64,000 nucleotides of DNA from an uncultured Cohaesibacter sp. (GTDB lineage Bacteria; Pseudomonadota; Alphaproteobacteria; Rhizobiales; Cohaesibacteraceae): assembly GCF_963662805.1 (NCBI RefSeq), contig NZ_OY759867.1:537936-601935 (forward strand). The letters run 5' to 3'. The notes beneath the pieces were generated by a model. It worked only from the letters and a program-made list of their open reading frames with translations. It was not told where the DNA came from and did no database searches. The translations under genes were made by a program, and so were the position numbers. Numbering within the stretch: position 1 is the stretch's first letter; each line of letters begins with the position of its first letter. Positions 18,387-27,615 of this stretch are shown piece after piece.

Positions 18387-19580
18387 CTACCGCTCGACCA
18401 GCGCGATGGACCGGTTGTACCAGTTCATCAACATGGATGTGACGAGGGAAATGGACAGGTAGACAATCATCCAGATACCGATAATTTCCACCGCCTGCCC
18501 GGTCTGGTTCAGCACCGTACCGCCGACCGAAACGATGTCCGGGTAGGCAATCGCAACCGCCAGAGACGAGTTCTTGGTCAGGTTGAGATACTGGGACGTC
18601 AGCGGCGGAATGATGACGCGCATGGCCTGCGGAATGATGACGAGGCGCAAGGTCGGCCCCTGTCTCAGTCCCAGTGCATGGGCGGCTTCAGTCTGTCCGT
18701 GACTGACGGCGAGGATCCCTGCCCTGACGATCTCGGCGATGAAGGCGCCGGTGTAGATCGTGAGAGCCAACAAGAGCCCGACAAATTCCGGAATGACCTT
18801 CATGCCGCCAGAGAAGTTGAAGCCCTTCAGGCCCGGCGTGTCAAAAGTGACAGGCATACCGGCAATGAAATAGGCGATCAACGGAAGCCCGATGATCAGG
18901 CCAATGCTCGTCCAGAAGACCGGGAACCGCTGTCCTGTTTCCATCTGACGCTGTTTGGCCCAGTAAGCCAGACCGATGATTCCGACGACAGCGACAATCA
19001 GAGCGATCAGGATAAGACCGGAGCCTTCTCCGAACACCGGTTTGGCCATGTAGAGGCCGCGGTTGTTGAGGAAGAAGTCTGCTCCCAGATCCCAGGAATT
19101 GCGCGGGTTTGGAAGTGCACGAAGAACGGCAAAATACCAAAAGAAAATCTGCAGCAGCAGTGGGATGTTGCGAATGATTTCAATATACACCGTGGCAAGT
19201 TTGGAGATCACCCAGTTGTTGGACAAGCGGGCAATCCCGACGACGAAGCCGACGATCGTGGCAAAGAAAATGCCGATTACAGCAATAAGAAGTGTGTTGA
19301 GAAGCCCTGCAAGCAGCGCTTCGGCATAGGTTGATGTTGCTGTCAGGTCAATCAGCGACTGGTTCGGGAGGAAACCTGCCGTATTGTCCATGAAGCCCAG
19401 ACCGGATGCGATATTCTGCTTTTCCAGGTTGTGGGCAGCGTTTTGTATGATGTTCCAGACGAGATAGACCAGCGCGCCAATCAGCGCGACCTGATAAACT
19501 ATCCCCCTCACCATGGGATCATTGAATATAGATCCCTTGGAAGGCGCCGTGTCGGCGGCCTCATGAGTGTTTGCAGCCAT
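18387..19580 (-). CDS. aapQ: General L-amino acid ABC transporter permease AapQ
   Basis: The 397-residue polytopic membrane protein is the AapQ/BztB partner of AapM. The EAA loop is AFIAEIVRAGILAVSHGQTEAAHALGL near the C terminus, and the N-terminal GLGFMDNTAGF segment with a large periplasmic insert is typical of AapQ. I chose the ATG at 19580 (MAANTHEAAD), which has GAGGA seven bases before it; a start at 19595 would add five residues. An intrinsic hairpin lies between this gene and aapJ, so permease levels are probably lower than binding-protein levels. Confidence 0.93.
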   Translation of the reverse strand: MAANTHEAADTAPSKGSIFNDPMVRGIVYQVALIGALVYLVWNIIQNAAHNLEKQNIASGLGFMDNTAGFLPNQSLIDLTATSTYAEALLAGLLNTLLIAVIGIFFATIVGFVVGIARLSNNWVISKLATVYIEIIRNIPLLLQIFFWYFAVLRALPNPRNSWDLGADFFLNNRGLYMAKPVFGEGSGLILIALIVAVVGIIGLAYWAKQRQMETGQRFPVFWTSIGLIIGLPLIAYFIAGMPVTFDTPGLKGFNFSGGMKVIPEFVGLLLALTIYTGAFIAEIVRAGILAVSHGQTEAAHALGLRQGPTLRLVIIPQAMRVIIPPLTSQYLNLTKNSSLAVAIAYPDIVSVGGTVLNQTGQAVEIIGIWMIVYLSISLVTSMLMNWYNRSIALVER

Positions 19581-19691
19581 GATGTCCTCGTCCAAGGCCG
19601 GTCGCCGTCAGGACGACCGAACAATCGTGTACATGACGCTCACCCCTTTGATAGGGGATTATGAAAATTATAGTTCTTTCGCGCCACGGAC

Positions 19692-19726
19692 AAAAAACCC
19701 CGGCGGACGGATATGTCCTGCCGGGG
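19692..19726 (-). terminator. Partial terminator between aapJ and aapQ
   Basis: CCCCGGCGGA (19698-19707) and TCCTGCCGGGG (19716-19726) form a strong stem, followed on the minus strand by T6 (19692-19697). It lies 15 bases after the aapJ stop. Read-through terminators at this point are common in ABC operons and let the binding protein exceed the permeases. Confidence 0.85.
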
Positions 19727-19741
19727 CACAATCGTTGCCGA

Positions 19742-20758
19742 TTAGCGGATCGGAGGGGCGTACATCAGACCGCCTTTGGACCACAGGGCGTTTACGCCAC
19801 GTGCGATGCCAAGCGGGGTTTCCGGACCGACGTTGGCGTCAAAGCTTTCGCCATAGTTGCCGACCAGTTTGATGATGTTGTAGGCCCAGTCGTTGCTGAG
19901 GCCGATGCCTTCACCAAATGCACCTTCAACACCGAGCAGACGGCGGATGGAAGGGTTGGTGCTTTCTTTCATTTCATCAACGTTGGCTTTGGTTACGCCG
20001 AGTTCTTCTGCGTTGACCATGGCGAACAGTACCCATTTGGCAATGTTGAACCACTGGTCGTCACCCTGACGAACAACCGGGCCAAGAGGTTCTTTGGAAA
20101 TGATTTCCGGAAGAACGATATGGTCGTCGGCGTTGGTGAGTTTCAGGCGCTGTGCATAGAGGCCGGAAGCATCCGTGGTGTAAACGTCGCAACGACCGCC
20201 GTCATAGGCCTGAACCACTTCGTCAGCTTTTTCGAACTGAACCAGTTCCAGCTCCATGTTGTTGGCGCGGAAGTAGTCGGTTACGTTCAGCTCAGTGGTG
20301 GTGCCGGTGTTGGTGCAGACAGATGCGCCAGACAGTTCCAGAGCGGAGGTAACACCGAGAGACTTGCGAATCATGAAGCCCTGACCGTCATAATAGTTGA
20401 CGCCAACGAAGTTGAGGCCGAGCGACGTGTCGCGGGTCATGGTCCAGGTGGTGTTACGCGGCAGAACGTCGATTTCGCCGGACTGCAGTGCAGTGAAGCG
20501 CTCTTTAGCGGAGAGCGGAGAGAATTTTGCTTTGGTGTCGTCGCCAAAGATGGCTGCTGCCATTGCGCGGCAGAAATCCACATCGAGGCCGGTCCAGTTG
20601 CCTGCAGAATCAGGGTTGGAGAAGCCCGGAAGACCCTGGCTCACACCGCACTGTACGGCGTCTTTGCCTTTTACGTCATCAAGGGTAGCAGCGGAAGCGG
20701 CGGTTGCGCCCATTGCCATTGCAGAACCCATAAGTACGGAGATAAGAGCTTTTTTCAT
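19742..20758 (-). CDS. aapJ: General L-amino acid ABC transporter, periplasmic binding protein AapJ
   Basis: The 338-residue secreted protein has a signal peptide (MKKALISVLMGSAMAMGATAASA). The family 3 solute-binding domain follows: VQCGVSQGLPGFSNPDSAGNWTGLDVDFCRAMAAAIFGD and the later RNTTWTMTRDTSLGLNFVGVNYYDGQGFM are highly characteristic of AapJ/BztA. It captures a broad range of L-amino acids for AapQMP. It is the first gene of the operon; its promoter must lie in the 323-base gap shared with the divergent cystathionine beta-lyase gene. Confidence 0.95.
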   Translation of the reverse strand: MKKALISVLMGSAMAMGATAASAATLDDVKGKDAVQCGVSQGLPGFSNPDSAGNWTGLDVDFCRAMAAAIFGDDTKAKFSPLSAKERFTALQSGEIDVLPRNTTWTMTRDTSLGLNFVGVNYYDGQGFMIRKSLGVTSALELSGASVCTNTGTTTELNVTDYFRANNMELELVQFEKADEVVQAYDGGRCDVYTTDASGLYAQRLKLTNADDHIVLPEIISKEPLGPVVRQGDDQWFNIAKWVLFAMVNAEELGVTKANVDEMKESTNPSIRRLLGVEGAFGEGIGLSNDWAYNIIKLVGNYGESFDANVGPETPLGIARGVNALWSKGGLMYAPPIR

Positions 20759-21081
20759 ATTGCAGCCTATTTAGTTGCCCAAAAGAATTTGATCGCATTT
20801 TTCGGACAGTCTCGTAAGCTCCAATCGAGATCGGAGACCATCGGACTGTTCTGTGATTGCTTGGTCAGTCACCCACTGGGGCAATTGACATTGCCATCGA
20901 AGGAAATTATTCGACTTTGGTCAAGAGGAAATATGCAGTGATATCCACGATATTGGAAAAAACGCACGAAAAATGTTCCCAAACGGTTCCAAACGGAAAT
21001 ATTTGGTTCTTTTGAGTGGGAATTCCGTCGATTGTTTCAAGAAAATTCTGCGCCTTTCGGTGTAGAGGGTCAAAGTAGGTT
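20759..21081. promoter_or_regulatory. Divergent promoter region between aapJ and the cystathionine beta-lyase gene
   Basis: The 323 bases hold no convincing gene. Both flanking genes start here and face away from each other, so promoters for the aap operon (-) and metC (+) must be present. I could not define -35/-10 boxes or an operator with confidence. Confidence 0.5.
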
Positions 21082-22269
21082 ATGAGCGATAAACACCAAG
21101 ACAAGAAATCTTTCCGTAAAGACACGCAGTTCGTTCTGTCCGGGCGATCTCCATCAGACAATCATGGCTTCGTGAATCCCCCAGTGGTGCATGGATCCAC
21201 AGTCGTCTTCGAGAAGACCGACGACCTCTATATGCGAAAAGTTGATCACTATTACGGACGACGTACCAGCCCCACCATCAATGCCCTCACGGATGCGCTG
21301 ACCGAGCTCGAAGGCGCCTTTGGTTCTGTACTGGCTCCGTCCGGCCTTGCTGCGGTTTCCATTGCCATGTTGTCGGCGGTGAAGACAGGCGAACATATTC
21401 TGATCACGGATTCGGCCTATGAGCCTGCGCGCCATTTCGCCGACACCATTCTTGTTCCGATGGGCGTGGATGTTGAATATTACGATCCTCTCATCGGCGG
21501 CGATATCGCCAAGCTGTTCAAGGACAATACCGTTGCGGTCTATACCGAGTCGCCCGGATCTGAGACGTTCGAGGTTCAGGACATTCCAGCGATTGTCGCT
21601 GCTGCTCATGCCCGTGATATTCTCGTTGTCCTCGACAACACATGGGGAACACAGCTGTTCTTTGACGCTTTAGGCCACGGCGTTGATATTGTGCTGACCG
21701 CTGGCACGAAATACATCGTTGGCCACTCCGATGCCATGCTCGGCACGGTTTCGGCGAATGAGAAATGTTGGCCGCGCCTTCAGGAAGTACACGGTGCGTT
21801 CGGTTATCATGTCGGTCCGGATGACATCTATCTTGCCCTCAGAGGGCTCAGAACCATGACGCTCCGGCTGCGCCATCATCAGCAGAGCGCGCTGGAAATC
21901 GCCCGCTGGCTGGAGGCGCGTCCCGAGGTAGAGCGCGTTCTGCATCCCGGCCTTGAGAGCCATCCCGGCCATGCCATCTGGAAGCGTGATTTCACCGGAT
22001 CCTGTGGTCTCTTCGGTGTGGTGTTGAAAGACAGCACGGTCGGTCAGGCCCGGGCGATGATCGATGCGATGGAGCTGTTCGGGTTTGGCTTCAGTTGGGG
22101 CGGCTATGAGAGCCTTGTGACGAACCCGGAACCCAAGATGCACCGGTCAGCGACCAGTTGGGACGAGCCGAACGCGATGCTGCGCCTTCATGTCGGCCTT
22201 GAGGATGTTGAGGATCTGAAGGCCGATCTCGAAAGAGGCTTTGCCGCTTTTGCTGCAGCAGCTCGCTGA
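21082..22269 (+). CDS. metC: Cystathionine beta-lyase (PLP-dependent, Cys/Met metabolism family)
   Basis: The 395-residue fold-type I PLP enzyme has the phosphate-binding region YGRRTSPTINALTDAL...LAPSGLAA, the Asp of LDNTWGTQLFF and the Schiff-base Lys in TAGTKYIVGHSDAM. It splits cystathionine to homocysteine, pyruvate and ammonia in methionine synthesis. The N-terminal GFVNPPVVHGSTVVF and the length fit MetC better than gamma-synthase, though related lyases cannot be fully separated by eye. It is divergent from aapJ, and an intrinsic terminator follows. Confidence 0.9.
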   Translation: MSDKHQDKKSFRKDTQFVLSGRSPSDNHGFVNPPVVHGSTVVFEKTDDLYMRKVDHYYGRRTSPTINALTDALTELEGAFGSVLAPSGLAAVSIAMLSAVKTGEHILITDSAYEPARHFADTILVPMGVDVEYYDPLIGGDIAKLFKDNTVAVYTESPGSETFEVQDIPAIVAAAHARDILVVLDNTWGTQLFFDALGHGVDIVLTAGTKYIVGHSDAMLGTVSANEKCWPRLQEVHGAFGYHVGPDDIYLALRGLRTMTLRLRHHQQSALEIARWLEARPEVERVLHPGLESHPGHAIWKRDFTGSCGLFGVVLKDSTVGQARAMIDAMELFGFGFSWGGYESLVTNPEPKMHRSATSWDEPNAMLRLHVGLEDVEDLKADLERGFAAFAAAAR

Positions 22270-22298
22270 GCGAACCCTAAAGTCGAGAATACATATAC

Positions 22299-22330
22299 AA
22301 ATGGCAGCCGATTGGTTGCCATTTTTGTTT
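22299..22330 (+). terminator. Terminator after cystathionine beta-lyase
   Basis: AAATGGCAGCC (22299-22309) pairs with GGTTGCCATTT (22314-22324) with one G-U pair, followed by a T-rich tract. Confidence 0.85.
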
Positions 22331-22355
22331 GGACTGTTGATGTTTGGAGTCGGGA

Positions 22356-22709
22356 TCAGACCTTCTCGACCGGCGTGTTTTCCATCAACTTGTTGGCCTT
22401 GTGCTCCTTGTAGATGAGGCGCACATTTCGCAAATAGATGAACAGTCCGGCGCCCTGCCCGACGATGAACACCGGGTCGCCGCGCTTCAGAGCGTAGATG
22501 AACAGAAGTGCGCCGCCGCCGATGGAGAAGAACCAGAAGGCGACGGGGACAATGGACTTCCCTGCCCGCTCACTGGCGATCCACTGTACGACGAAGCGCA
22601 TCGTGAACATGGCCTGCGCGACAAAGCCGAGAATAAGCCAGACATCGAACTGCTGCACAAAGACGGTGTGAAGCCAGCTGGCAAGATCGGTCCAGAGGGT
22701 GTCTAGCAT
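22356..22709 (-). CDS. LABN-domain (lipid A biosynthesis N-terminal) membrane protein
   Basis: The 117-residue protein has three or four hydrophobic helices. The segments VWLILGFVAQAMFTMRFVVQW, VAFWFFSIGGGALLFIYAL and VFIVGQGAGLFIYLRNVRLI match the small LAB_N family, found as a stand-alone protein or at the N terminus of some LpxB proteins. It is the last gene of a minus-strand set with GT2, PAP2 and ArnT-like genes, which suggests a role in presenting or flipping a polyprenyl-phosphate sugar donor. Its biochemical function is not established by the sequence. Confidence 0.85.
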   Translation of the reverse strand: MLDTLWTDLASWLHTVFVQQFDVWLILGFVAQAMFTMRFVVQWIASERAGKSIVPVAFWFFSIGGGALLFIYALKRGDPVFIVGQGAGLFIYLRNVRLIYKEHKANKLMENTPVEKV

Positions 22710-22748
22710 GATGAGGGTTCCTGAGAATGACGAAACTGTCAGACGGGT

Positions 22749-23513
22749 CTATCGGGGATTGCCAAGATCGATTTCGGTGATCACGGGGATCTTCTGTCGC
22801 CGCTTGCGAAGCCAGTAGACCCCGAGCATGTCGAGGATGCCGACCCAGAGGCGGTCAAAAATCCCGTACTTCGAGCTGCCGTGACTGCGGCCGCGATCAA
22901 CGACATCGATATGCACAATCTTGAGCCCTTCTCGGACGACAAGGGCAGGCAGGAAACGGTGCCATGCCTCAAAGAAGGGCAAATTGAGGAAGACTTGCCG
23001 CCGGATGACCTTGAGGCCACAACCGGAATCGCGGGTGTTGTCTTTGAGCAGGGATTGCCGGATGGCATTGGCGAGGCGCGAGCCGTGTTTCTTGACGAAA
23101 CCGTCTGTGCGCTTTGTCCGTTGCCCTGCAGCCAGCGCATAGTCAGGCCCGCCCGCCTTTAGGGCGTCGACCATCTGGGGGAAAAAGGCCGGATCGTTCT
23201 GCCCGTCTCCGTCGAGCGTGGCAATGAACTCTCCTTGGGCATACAGCAAACCAGTGCGCACGGCATTCGACTGGCCGCAGGATTTTTCGTGGCGCAGATG
23301 GCGCAGCCAGGGCCGGGTCGCCGCATAGTCTTTCAACAGAACGTCGGTATCATCATCCGATCCGTCATCAACAATGATCAGCTCGAACGAACGTCCCTCC
23401 AGAGCCTTGCCGACTTCATCGATCAGGAAAGCCAGATTGTCCCGTTCGTTCTTGCACGGAATCACGACAGAGACTTCGCAGGCGTGAGACAATGGAGGCA
23501 AGGTGTGGAGCAT
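22749..23513 (-). CDS. Family 2 glycosyltransferase, polyprenyl-phosphate sugar synthase type
   Basis: About 254 residues form a GT-A fold: nucleotide-sugar motif SVVIPCKNERDNL, LIIVDDGSDDDT, the metal-binding region ATLDGDGQNDP and the RDSGCGLKVIRR motif typical of DPM1/ArnC-like enzymes. There is no C-terminal membrane pair, only a short basic tail (YWLRKRRQKIP). It probably loads a sugar onto undecaprenyl phosphate for the ArnT-like transferase in the same set. The ATG at 23513 has AGGA seven bases before it; an ATG at 23531 has no ribosome site. Confidence 0.87.
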   Translation of the reverse strand: MLHTLPPLSHACEVSVVIPCKNERDNLAFLIDEVGKALEGRSFELIIVDDGSDDDTDVLLKDYAATRPWLRHLRHEKSCGQSNAVRTGLLYAQGEFIATLDGDGQNDPAFFPQMVDALKAGGPDYALAAGQRTKRTDGFVKKHGSRLANAIRQSLLKDNTRDSGCGLKVIRRQVFLNLPFFEAWHRFLPALVVREGLKIVHIDVVDRGRSHGSSKYGIFDRLWVGILDMLGVYWLRKRRQKIPVITEIDLGNPR

Positions 23514-23580
23514 AAGGGTATCCTGACACATAAGGCAAAAGGGAGCCTGACGGCGCCCTTTGCGCCGAAGTCGCTTTCTC

Positions 23581-24429
23581 TTAGGCTTTTTGGCCCAGCA
23601 TGTGAAGGGCCTTGTGGAGTTTGCCGAGAGATAGTCCGCTTGTTTTGGGGATCCTGATTAATCCCGCTTCGGAGCGGAACAACAGACGGCGATTTGCAAA
23701 CCACAGGGCAAGAAGCCACGCAAAGGACGCACCATAGGCAAGACCAGCCACAACGTCAGACGGATAGTGCGCTCCGACAACCACCCGCGACACGCCGATC
23801 CAGAAGGCACAGGCAAGCCAGAGCCATTTGAGGCGCGGGAAAAGCAGGATGAAGATGATCGCCATGGCGCCTGCGGTTGCAGAATGTCCGGACGGGAAAC
23901 TCTGGAAGCCGGACGAGAAACCCGGGGCGTCAAAATGCGTAGCCCCGAACTGGTCAAAATATCTAGGGCGTGCCCGTCCGATGGCCATCTTGATGATATT
24001 GTTGGAAATGCCCGAACCGGCGACGGCAAGAAAGACATAGAGTCCGAACATTTGCACATGAGCGAGTGTTGCCACAGACGCCTTGTCGAGGCGGTTCCAA
24101 GGAATGAGCCCCAAAGCCAGAATGACGAGCCCGGCAGGCACCAGCATGACTTCGGACTTGGCGATGTTGGTGTAGGATCGGAACAGGCTGTAGGTTTCGC
24201 CCGAAATGGTGCCTTTCCAATGGATTGCCGCCGTATCAACGAACAGAAACCCGAGCGCGACGAGACTGAGGGTCACGACTGTGATGAGCTGCCAGTCCGG
24301 GTGTTGGACATCCGGAAGATTGAAGCCGGAACGGGCCTTGAAGCCTCTCGTCCTGCGGATCAGCGAAAAAGCTCTATATTGTTGAAGGAGGCGCTTTGCT
24401 GCCGACGAGAAAAGTTCCGATAGAGACAT
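23581..24429 (-). CDS. PAP2-family membrane phosphatase
   Basis: The integral membrane protein of about 282 residues has the three PAP2 signature motifs in order: KMAIGRARP, SFPSGHSATAG and SRVVVGAHYPSDV. The last two His residues and the second Arg form the catalytic site. It probably removes a phosphate from a lipid such as undecaprenyl pyrophosphate, phosphatidate or lipid A. The start is uncertain: the ATG at 24429 avoids overlap, whereas a GTG at 24492 would overlap the ArnT-like gene by 37 bases and add 21 residues. It lies between ArnT-like and GT2 genes on the same strand. Confidence 0.88.
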   Translation of the reverse strand: MSLSELFSSAAKRLLQQYRAFSLIRRTRGFKARSGFNLPDVQHPDWQLITVVTLSLVALGFLFVDTAAIHWKGTISGETYSLFRSYTNIAKSEVMLVPAGLVILALGLIPWNRLDKASVATLAHVQMFGLYVFLAVAGSGISNNIIKMAIGRARPRYFDQFGATHFDAPGFSSGFQSFPSGHSATAGAMAIIFILLFPRLKWLWLACAFWIGVSRVVVGAHYPSDVVAGLAYGASFAWLLALWFANRRLLFRSEAGLIRIPKTSGLSLGKLHKALHMLGQKA

Positions 24430-24455
24430 GCGTTCAATTCTGTCCAGTTGTTCGA

Positions 24456-26219
24456 CTACATTTTGAGGCGATAGAGACCGAAGGATTGCCACTTGCCGCC
24501 ATTCAGCTTGTAGCCTTCGACACGGGCCACTTCCTCGATCTGTGCCTGCTCGGCATCAACCACTTCGAAGAAGCCCTTCTCTTCCTGACGCTCGACGATC
24601 GCCATGCGGCATCCTGCTTCAAGTAGGAACTTTGCAGCCGCTTTGCCACCCCTGAACTGGGTATCTGTTCCCAACAGGAAAATGAGGCTCGGTTCTGAGT
24701 ATCCAGAGCTTGTCACTTCGACGCTTTCGCACGGTTTCACGCGTTCTACCGTCTCGGTCAGTTGGTTGGACAACCAGACGGAGCGGAAGGATGGGAAAAT
24801 CGTGCCGTGGATTGAGAGATAGAGGATCGGGGCGACGACTGCCGCCAGAATAAAAGCGGCCATCACACGGCCACGGATCAACACAGCATAGCTTAGGAGA
24901 CCCAATCCTGCCGCAACCAGACCAAGGCCAAATGCGGCCGGATTGATGGCGCCTTCCAAAACGATCAGCGCGATTGGTGCACCCAGCCCCAGAATGACAC
25001 TGGCGAAGGGAATGAGCAGTGAGACAAGCCTACCCCAAAGCGAACGCCAGCTCGTTGCCCTGTTTTCAAGCGCTGTCGCCGTCAGGATCGCGAGAGCTGG
25101 CAATGCCGGCAGGATATAGTGGGGCAACTTGGTCGGCACGATCTCGAAGATGATCCACATGGGTAGCGCCCACGACAGGGCGAACCGAACAGCCTTAAGG
25201 GAACGTTGTTTCCAGATCCAGACCACGGACAGGATGAAGAAGACCGACGCGGGCCAGAAAGTGCCTATTGAAGCAAGCAGATAGGTGCCCGGAGGAGCGC
25301 CATGGGATTCCTTGGCGGTGGCAACCTTGCCAAGCATGTCCTTGCCGACGGATTCAAAATAGAAGGCCCAGTCAGTGTGGATGCCGATGGCGATGAACCA
25401 TGGCAGCGTGATGACAAGAAATAGCGGCAGACCGATTTTCCAGCCCGTTCCCCTGAGCCAGCCGAGTGAGCGCTCCTGAATGGTGATGAGCAACAGAGTA
25501 AGGCCCGAGACCATGAAAATGATGGGTCCCTTGATCAGAACGGCCAGACCAAGAACGGCCCACATCATCAGACCTTGCCAGCGCTTGAGGCCTGACCGGT
25601 GATCATAAAGCTCCCAGAGACACCACTGGACCGCCAGAATGGTCGCGAGCAGCATCGCGTCAGTCTTGGCGAGACGCGCTTCCACGCCAAGCAATATGGC
25701 CGCTGCCATACCCAGTCCGGCAAGAAACCCGACGCGCACGGATGCCATCCGCATGCCGATCAGGAATGTCAGTCCCACACTGAGCACTGCACCGACGAGG
25801 GACGGAATGCGGTAGGCCCAGATCGGTGCTGTTTCGTCCTGTCCTGTCGCTTTCACACTCAGGACCTGAAGCCAGTAGATCCCAACCGGTTTCTTGTAGC
25901 GCGTGCCATCCTGAAAGCGGATGTCGATATAGTCCCCCGTCTCCATCATCTGCTTGGAAGCCTGAGCAAAACGGGCTTCGTCCCTGTCTACCGGTGGGAT
26001 GGAATTGAAGCCGGGCAGAAAACAAACCAAAGCAAACAGCATCAGGGCGAGAAAGGATTTGGTGCGCGACGAGCATAGGCTGTTGAGGCCATGTTCAATA
26101 GCGTCGCTGAGCGACGTGATCCAGTCCGCATCGTTCGGGTTGCCGCCTGGTTGCAGCCCCCAGGAGGAGCGCGCCTCGGGGCGGTTTGGATCGGATGGAA
26201 ATGGGCCAATATCAGACAT
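24456..26219 (-). CDS. ArnT-like glycosyltransferase (GT83, PMT-2 superfamily)
   Basis: About 587 residues with some twelve transmembrane helices. The first periplasmic loop carries the catalytic acidic motif PVDRDEARFAQASKQM followed by GTRYKKPVGIYWLQ, both diagnostic of ArnT and related lipid A glycosyltransferases. A soluble C-terminal domain of about 100 residues follows. It would transfer a sugar from a polyprenyl-phosphate donor to lipid A or another envelope lipid; the sugar cannot be read from sequence. I chose MSDIGPFPS at 26219 because the upstream extension to 26312 is unlike coding sequence. It heads the minus-strand envelope gene set. Confidence 0.85.
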   Translation of the reverse strand: MSDIGPFPSDPNRPEARSSWGLQPGGNPNDADWITSLSDAIEHGLNSLCSSRTKSFLALMLFALVCFLPGFNSIPPVDRDEARFAQASKQMMETGDYIDIRFQDGTRYKKPVGIYWLQVLSVKATGQDETAPIWAYRIPSLVGAVLSVGLTFLIGMRMASVRVGFLAGLGMAAAILLGVEARLAKTDAMLLATILAVQWCLWELYDHRSGLKRWQGLMMWAVLGLAVLIKGPIIFMVSGLTLLLITIQERSLGWLRGTGWKIGLPLFLVITLPWFIAIGIHTDWAFYFESVGKDMLGKVATAKESHGAPPGTYLLASIGTFWPASVFFILSVVWIWKQRSLKAVRFALSWALPMWIIFEIVPTKLPHYILPALPALAILTATALENRATSWRSLWGRLVSLLIPFASVILGLGAPIALIVLEGAINPAAFGLGLVAAGLGLLSYAVLIRGRVMAAFILAAVVAPILYLSIHGTIFPSFRSVWLSNQLTETVERVKPCESVEVTSSGYSEPSLIFLLGTDTQFRGGKAAAKFLLEAGCRMAIVERQEEKGFFEVVDAEQAQIEEVARVEGYKLNGGKWQSFGLYRLKM

Positions 26220-26506
26220 GCGCGGCGCTTCAACTCTTCTCGTTGCCCCAAGGGGCCGTGAACAGGTGCAATCCCAATGCGAATTGCGTGTCATTTCATA
26301 TCGGATTTGCAACGGATTGCACAGGGCAACCGGGCATTATGATGTGAAAAGGCAGGAAAGCAAAAGTCTGGTCGAGATCGGATACCTCGAAGGCGTTGGC
26401 TTGGTGCCGATTGCCGGCTTCGGATCTTTTATATCTCATGGAGCAGAATAGACACAAATTCGTATATGCGCTCTACTCGATCATCATCAACAACGGGATC
26501 AGCTGT

Positions 26507-26935
26507 ATGAAATTCCCTTGCTCCATTCTTGCCCTTTGCCTTTTGAGCAGCCCTACTCTCGCCGATGTCTGGACGTTTGAGACGCCATCCGGAAACATCC
26601 AGTGCGAAGTGGGACAGGATTTTGACGTACCGACAGACATCATTTGTCGCATCATCGAGCGTCAGGGAGCCACCGCGCTGCCGCGCCCGTCTGGCTGCGG
26701 GCAGGATTGGGGGCATGCTTTTTCGATGCAGGATAGTGGACCGGTCAAAGGGCTGTGCGAGAGTGCATCCTATGAGAGAGGTGGCTTCTCGAAGGCCGAA
26801 TATGGTCTCACGGCTGAGTTCGGCGGCATCTACTGCCACTCCTCGCAAAAGGGTCTTAGGTGCATGAATAGTGACGGAAATGGCTTCTTCCTGTCGCGGA
26901 AAAAGCAATCCGTGTTTGGCCCGGCCCACGAATAG
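26507..26935 (+). CDS. Small secreted DUF6636-type protein
   Basis: The 142-residue protein has a signal peptide (MKFPCSILALCLLSSPTLA before DVWTF). The mature sequence opens with FETPSGNIQCEVG and contains several cysteines (IQCEVG, IICRI, GCGQDW, GLCES, IYCHS, RCMNS) that could form disulfides. This matches the DUF6636 pattern of a periplasmic beta-rich domain of unknown role. The ATG at 26507 is preferred over upstream ATGs because it starts the signal peptide. No operon partner is visible; it is convergent with a barrel protein gene. Confidence 0.72.
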   Translation: MKFPCSILALCLLSSPTLADVWTFETPSGNIQCEVGQDFDVPTDIICRIIERQGATALPRPSGCGQDWGHAFSMQDSGPVKGLCESASYERGGFSKAEYGLTAEFGGIYCHSSQKGLRCMNSDGNGFFLSRKKQSVFGPAHE

Positions 26936-26949
26936 CCCAAGGTAAAGCT

Positions 26950-27615
26950 CTAGTTCATCCAGTGGTTCAGGTCAAAGGTGACGGCGGCTCTTATCGTGTG
27001 CCTGTTCATGTCGACATTGACATCGCCGACTGTGTCAAACATGGCGTGTTTGGGATAGTCGTCATAGATATACTCTATTCGGCCCTTGACCCCATCAAAC
27101 AGGTTTGCCTCGATGCCGCCACCAATGCTCCAGCCGGTCAGGACGGCGTCGTCTTCAGGCTGCGGGCGATAGTTGGTCGAGATCTTCACTGGTGAAATTG
27201 CCAGGCCTCCTGCCGCGTAGGCGAGAATGTCGGGTGTCAGCAGATACCCGGCTCGCAGCCGGATGTGGCTGTCCCACTTTGACTTTTCCGTCACGTCGTA
27301 TCCGAAGGCTGTAACGCTTCCCTTCGTGCTTGATAGCGTGAGATCGCCTTCCACCCCGACAACCCAGTCGTCAAACCGATTGTTCCAGCCAAGCAGGACG
27401 CCTCCTCCGACGCCATTCATGTGGTCGGATTGTTTCCTCAGTCGCGCACCGACGGCTACGCTGCCTTCTATGTCACCTGTCATGACGCCCATATGCAGAC
27501 CGGCATAGGGTCCTGACCAGCTGGTGGGGCCAAGTGTGCCGTGATCCAAAGGGTCTGAATGTGATGAATGGGCGGTGCCAACCAGCATCGCCAAAGCAAG
27601 AAGATGGCTACGCAA
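26950..27615 (-). CDS. Outer-membrane beta-barrel protein (porin family), TTG start
   Basis: About 221 residues. The barrel is indicated by WSGPYAGLHMGVMTGD, GGGVLLGWNNRFDDWVVGVEGDL, HIRLRAGYLLTPDILAYAAGG and the C-terminal VNMNRHTIRAAVTFDL. I propose a TTG start at 27615: it follows GGAGACAAGCCC with good spacing and begins a signal peptide (LRSHLLALAMLVGTAHSSHS). The upstream ATG at 27699 would place 28 polar residues before the signal sequence. Size and strand pattern resemble Omp25/31-like surface proteins. Confidence 0.75.
   Translation of the reverse strand: MRSHLLALAMLVGTAHSSHSDPLDHGTLGPTSWSGPYAGLHMGVMTGDIEGSVAVGARLRKQSDHMNGVGGGVLLGWNNRFDDWVVGVEGDLTLSSTKGSVTAFGYDVTEKSKWDSHIRLRAGYLLTPDILAYAAGGLAISPVKISTNYRPQPEDDAVLTGWSIGGGIEANLFDGVKGRIEYIYDDYPKHAMFDTVGDVNVDMNRHTIRAAVTFDLNHWMN

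Noticed and set aside
17187..19334. Long plus-strand frames opposite aapM and aapQ.
   Set aside because: Composition is rich in Asp, Arg, His and Gln as expected for the complement of membrane-protein codons; the minus-strand products are clear permeases.
19661..20941. A 426-codon plus-strand frame opposite aapJ.
   Set aside because: Antisense to a highly conserved binding protein; no known domain.
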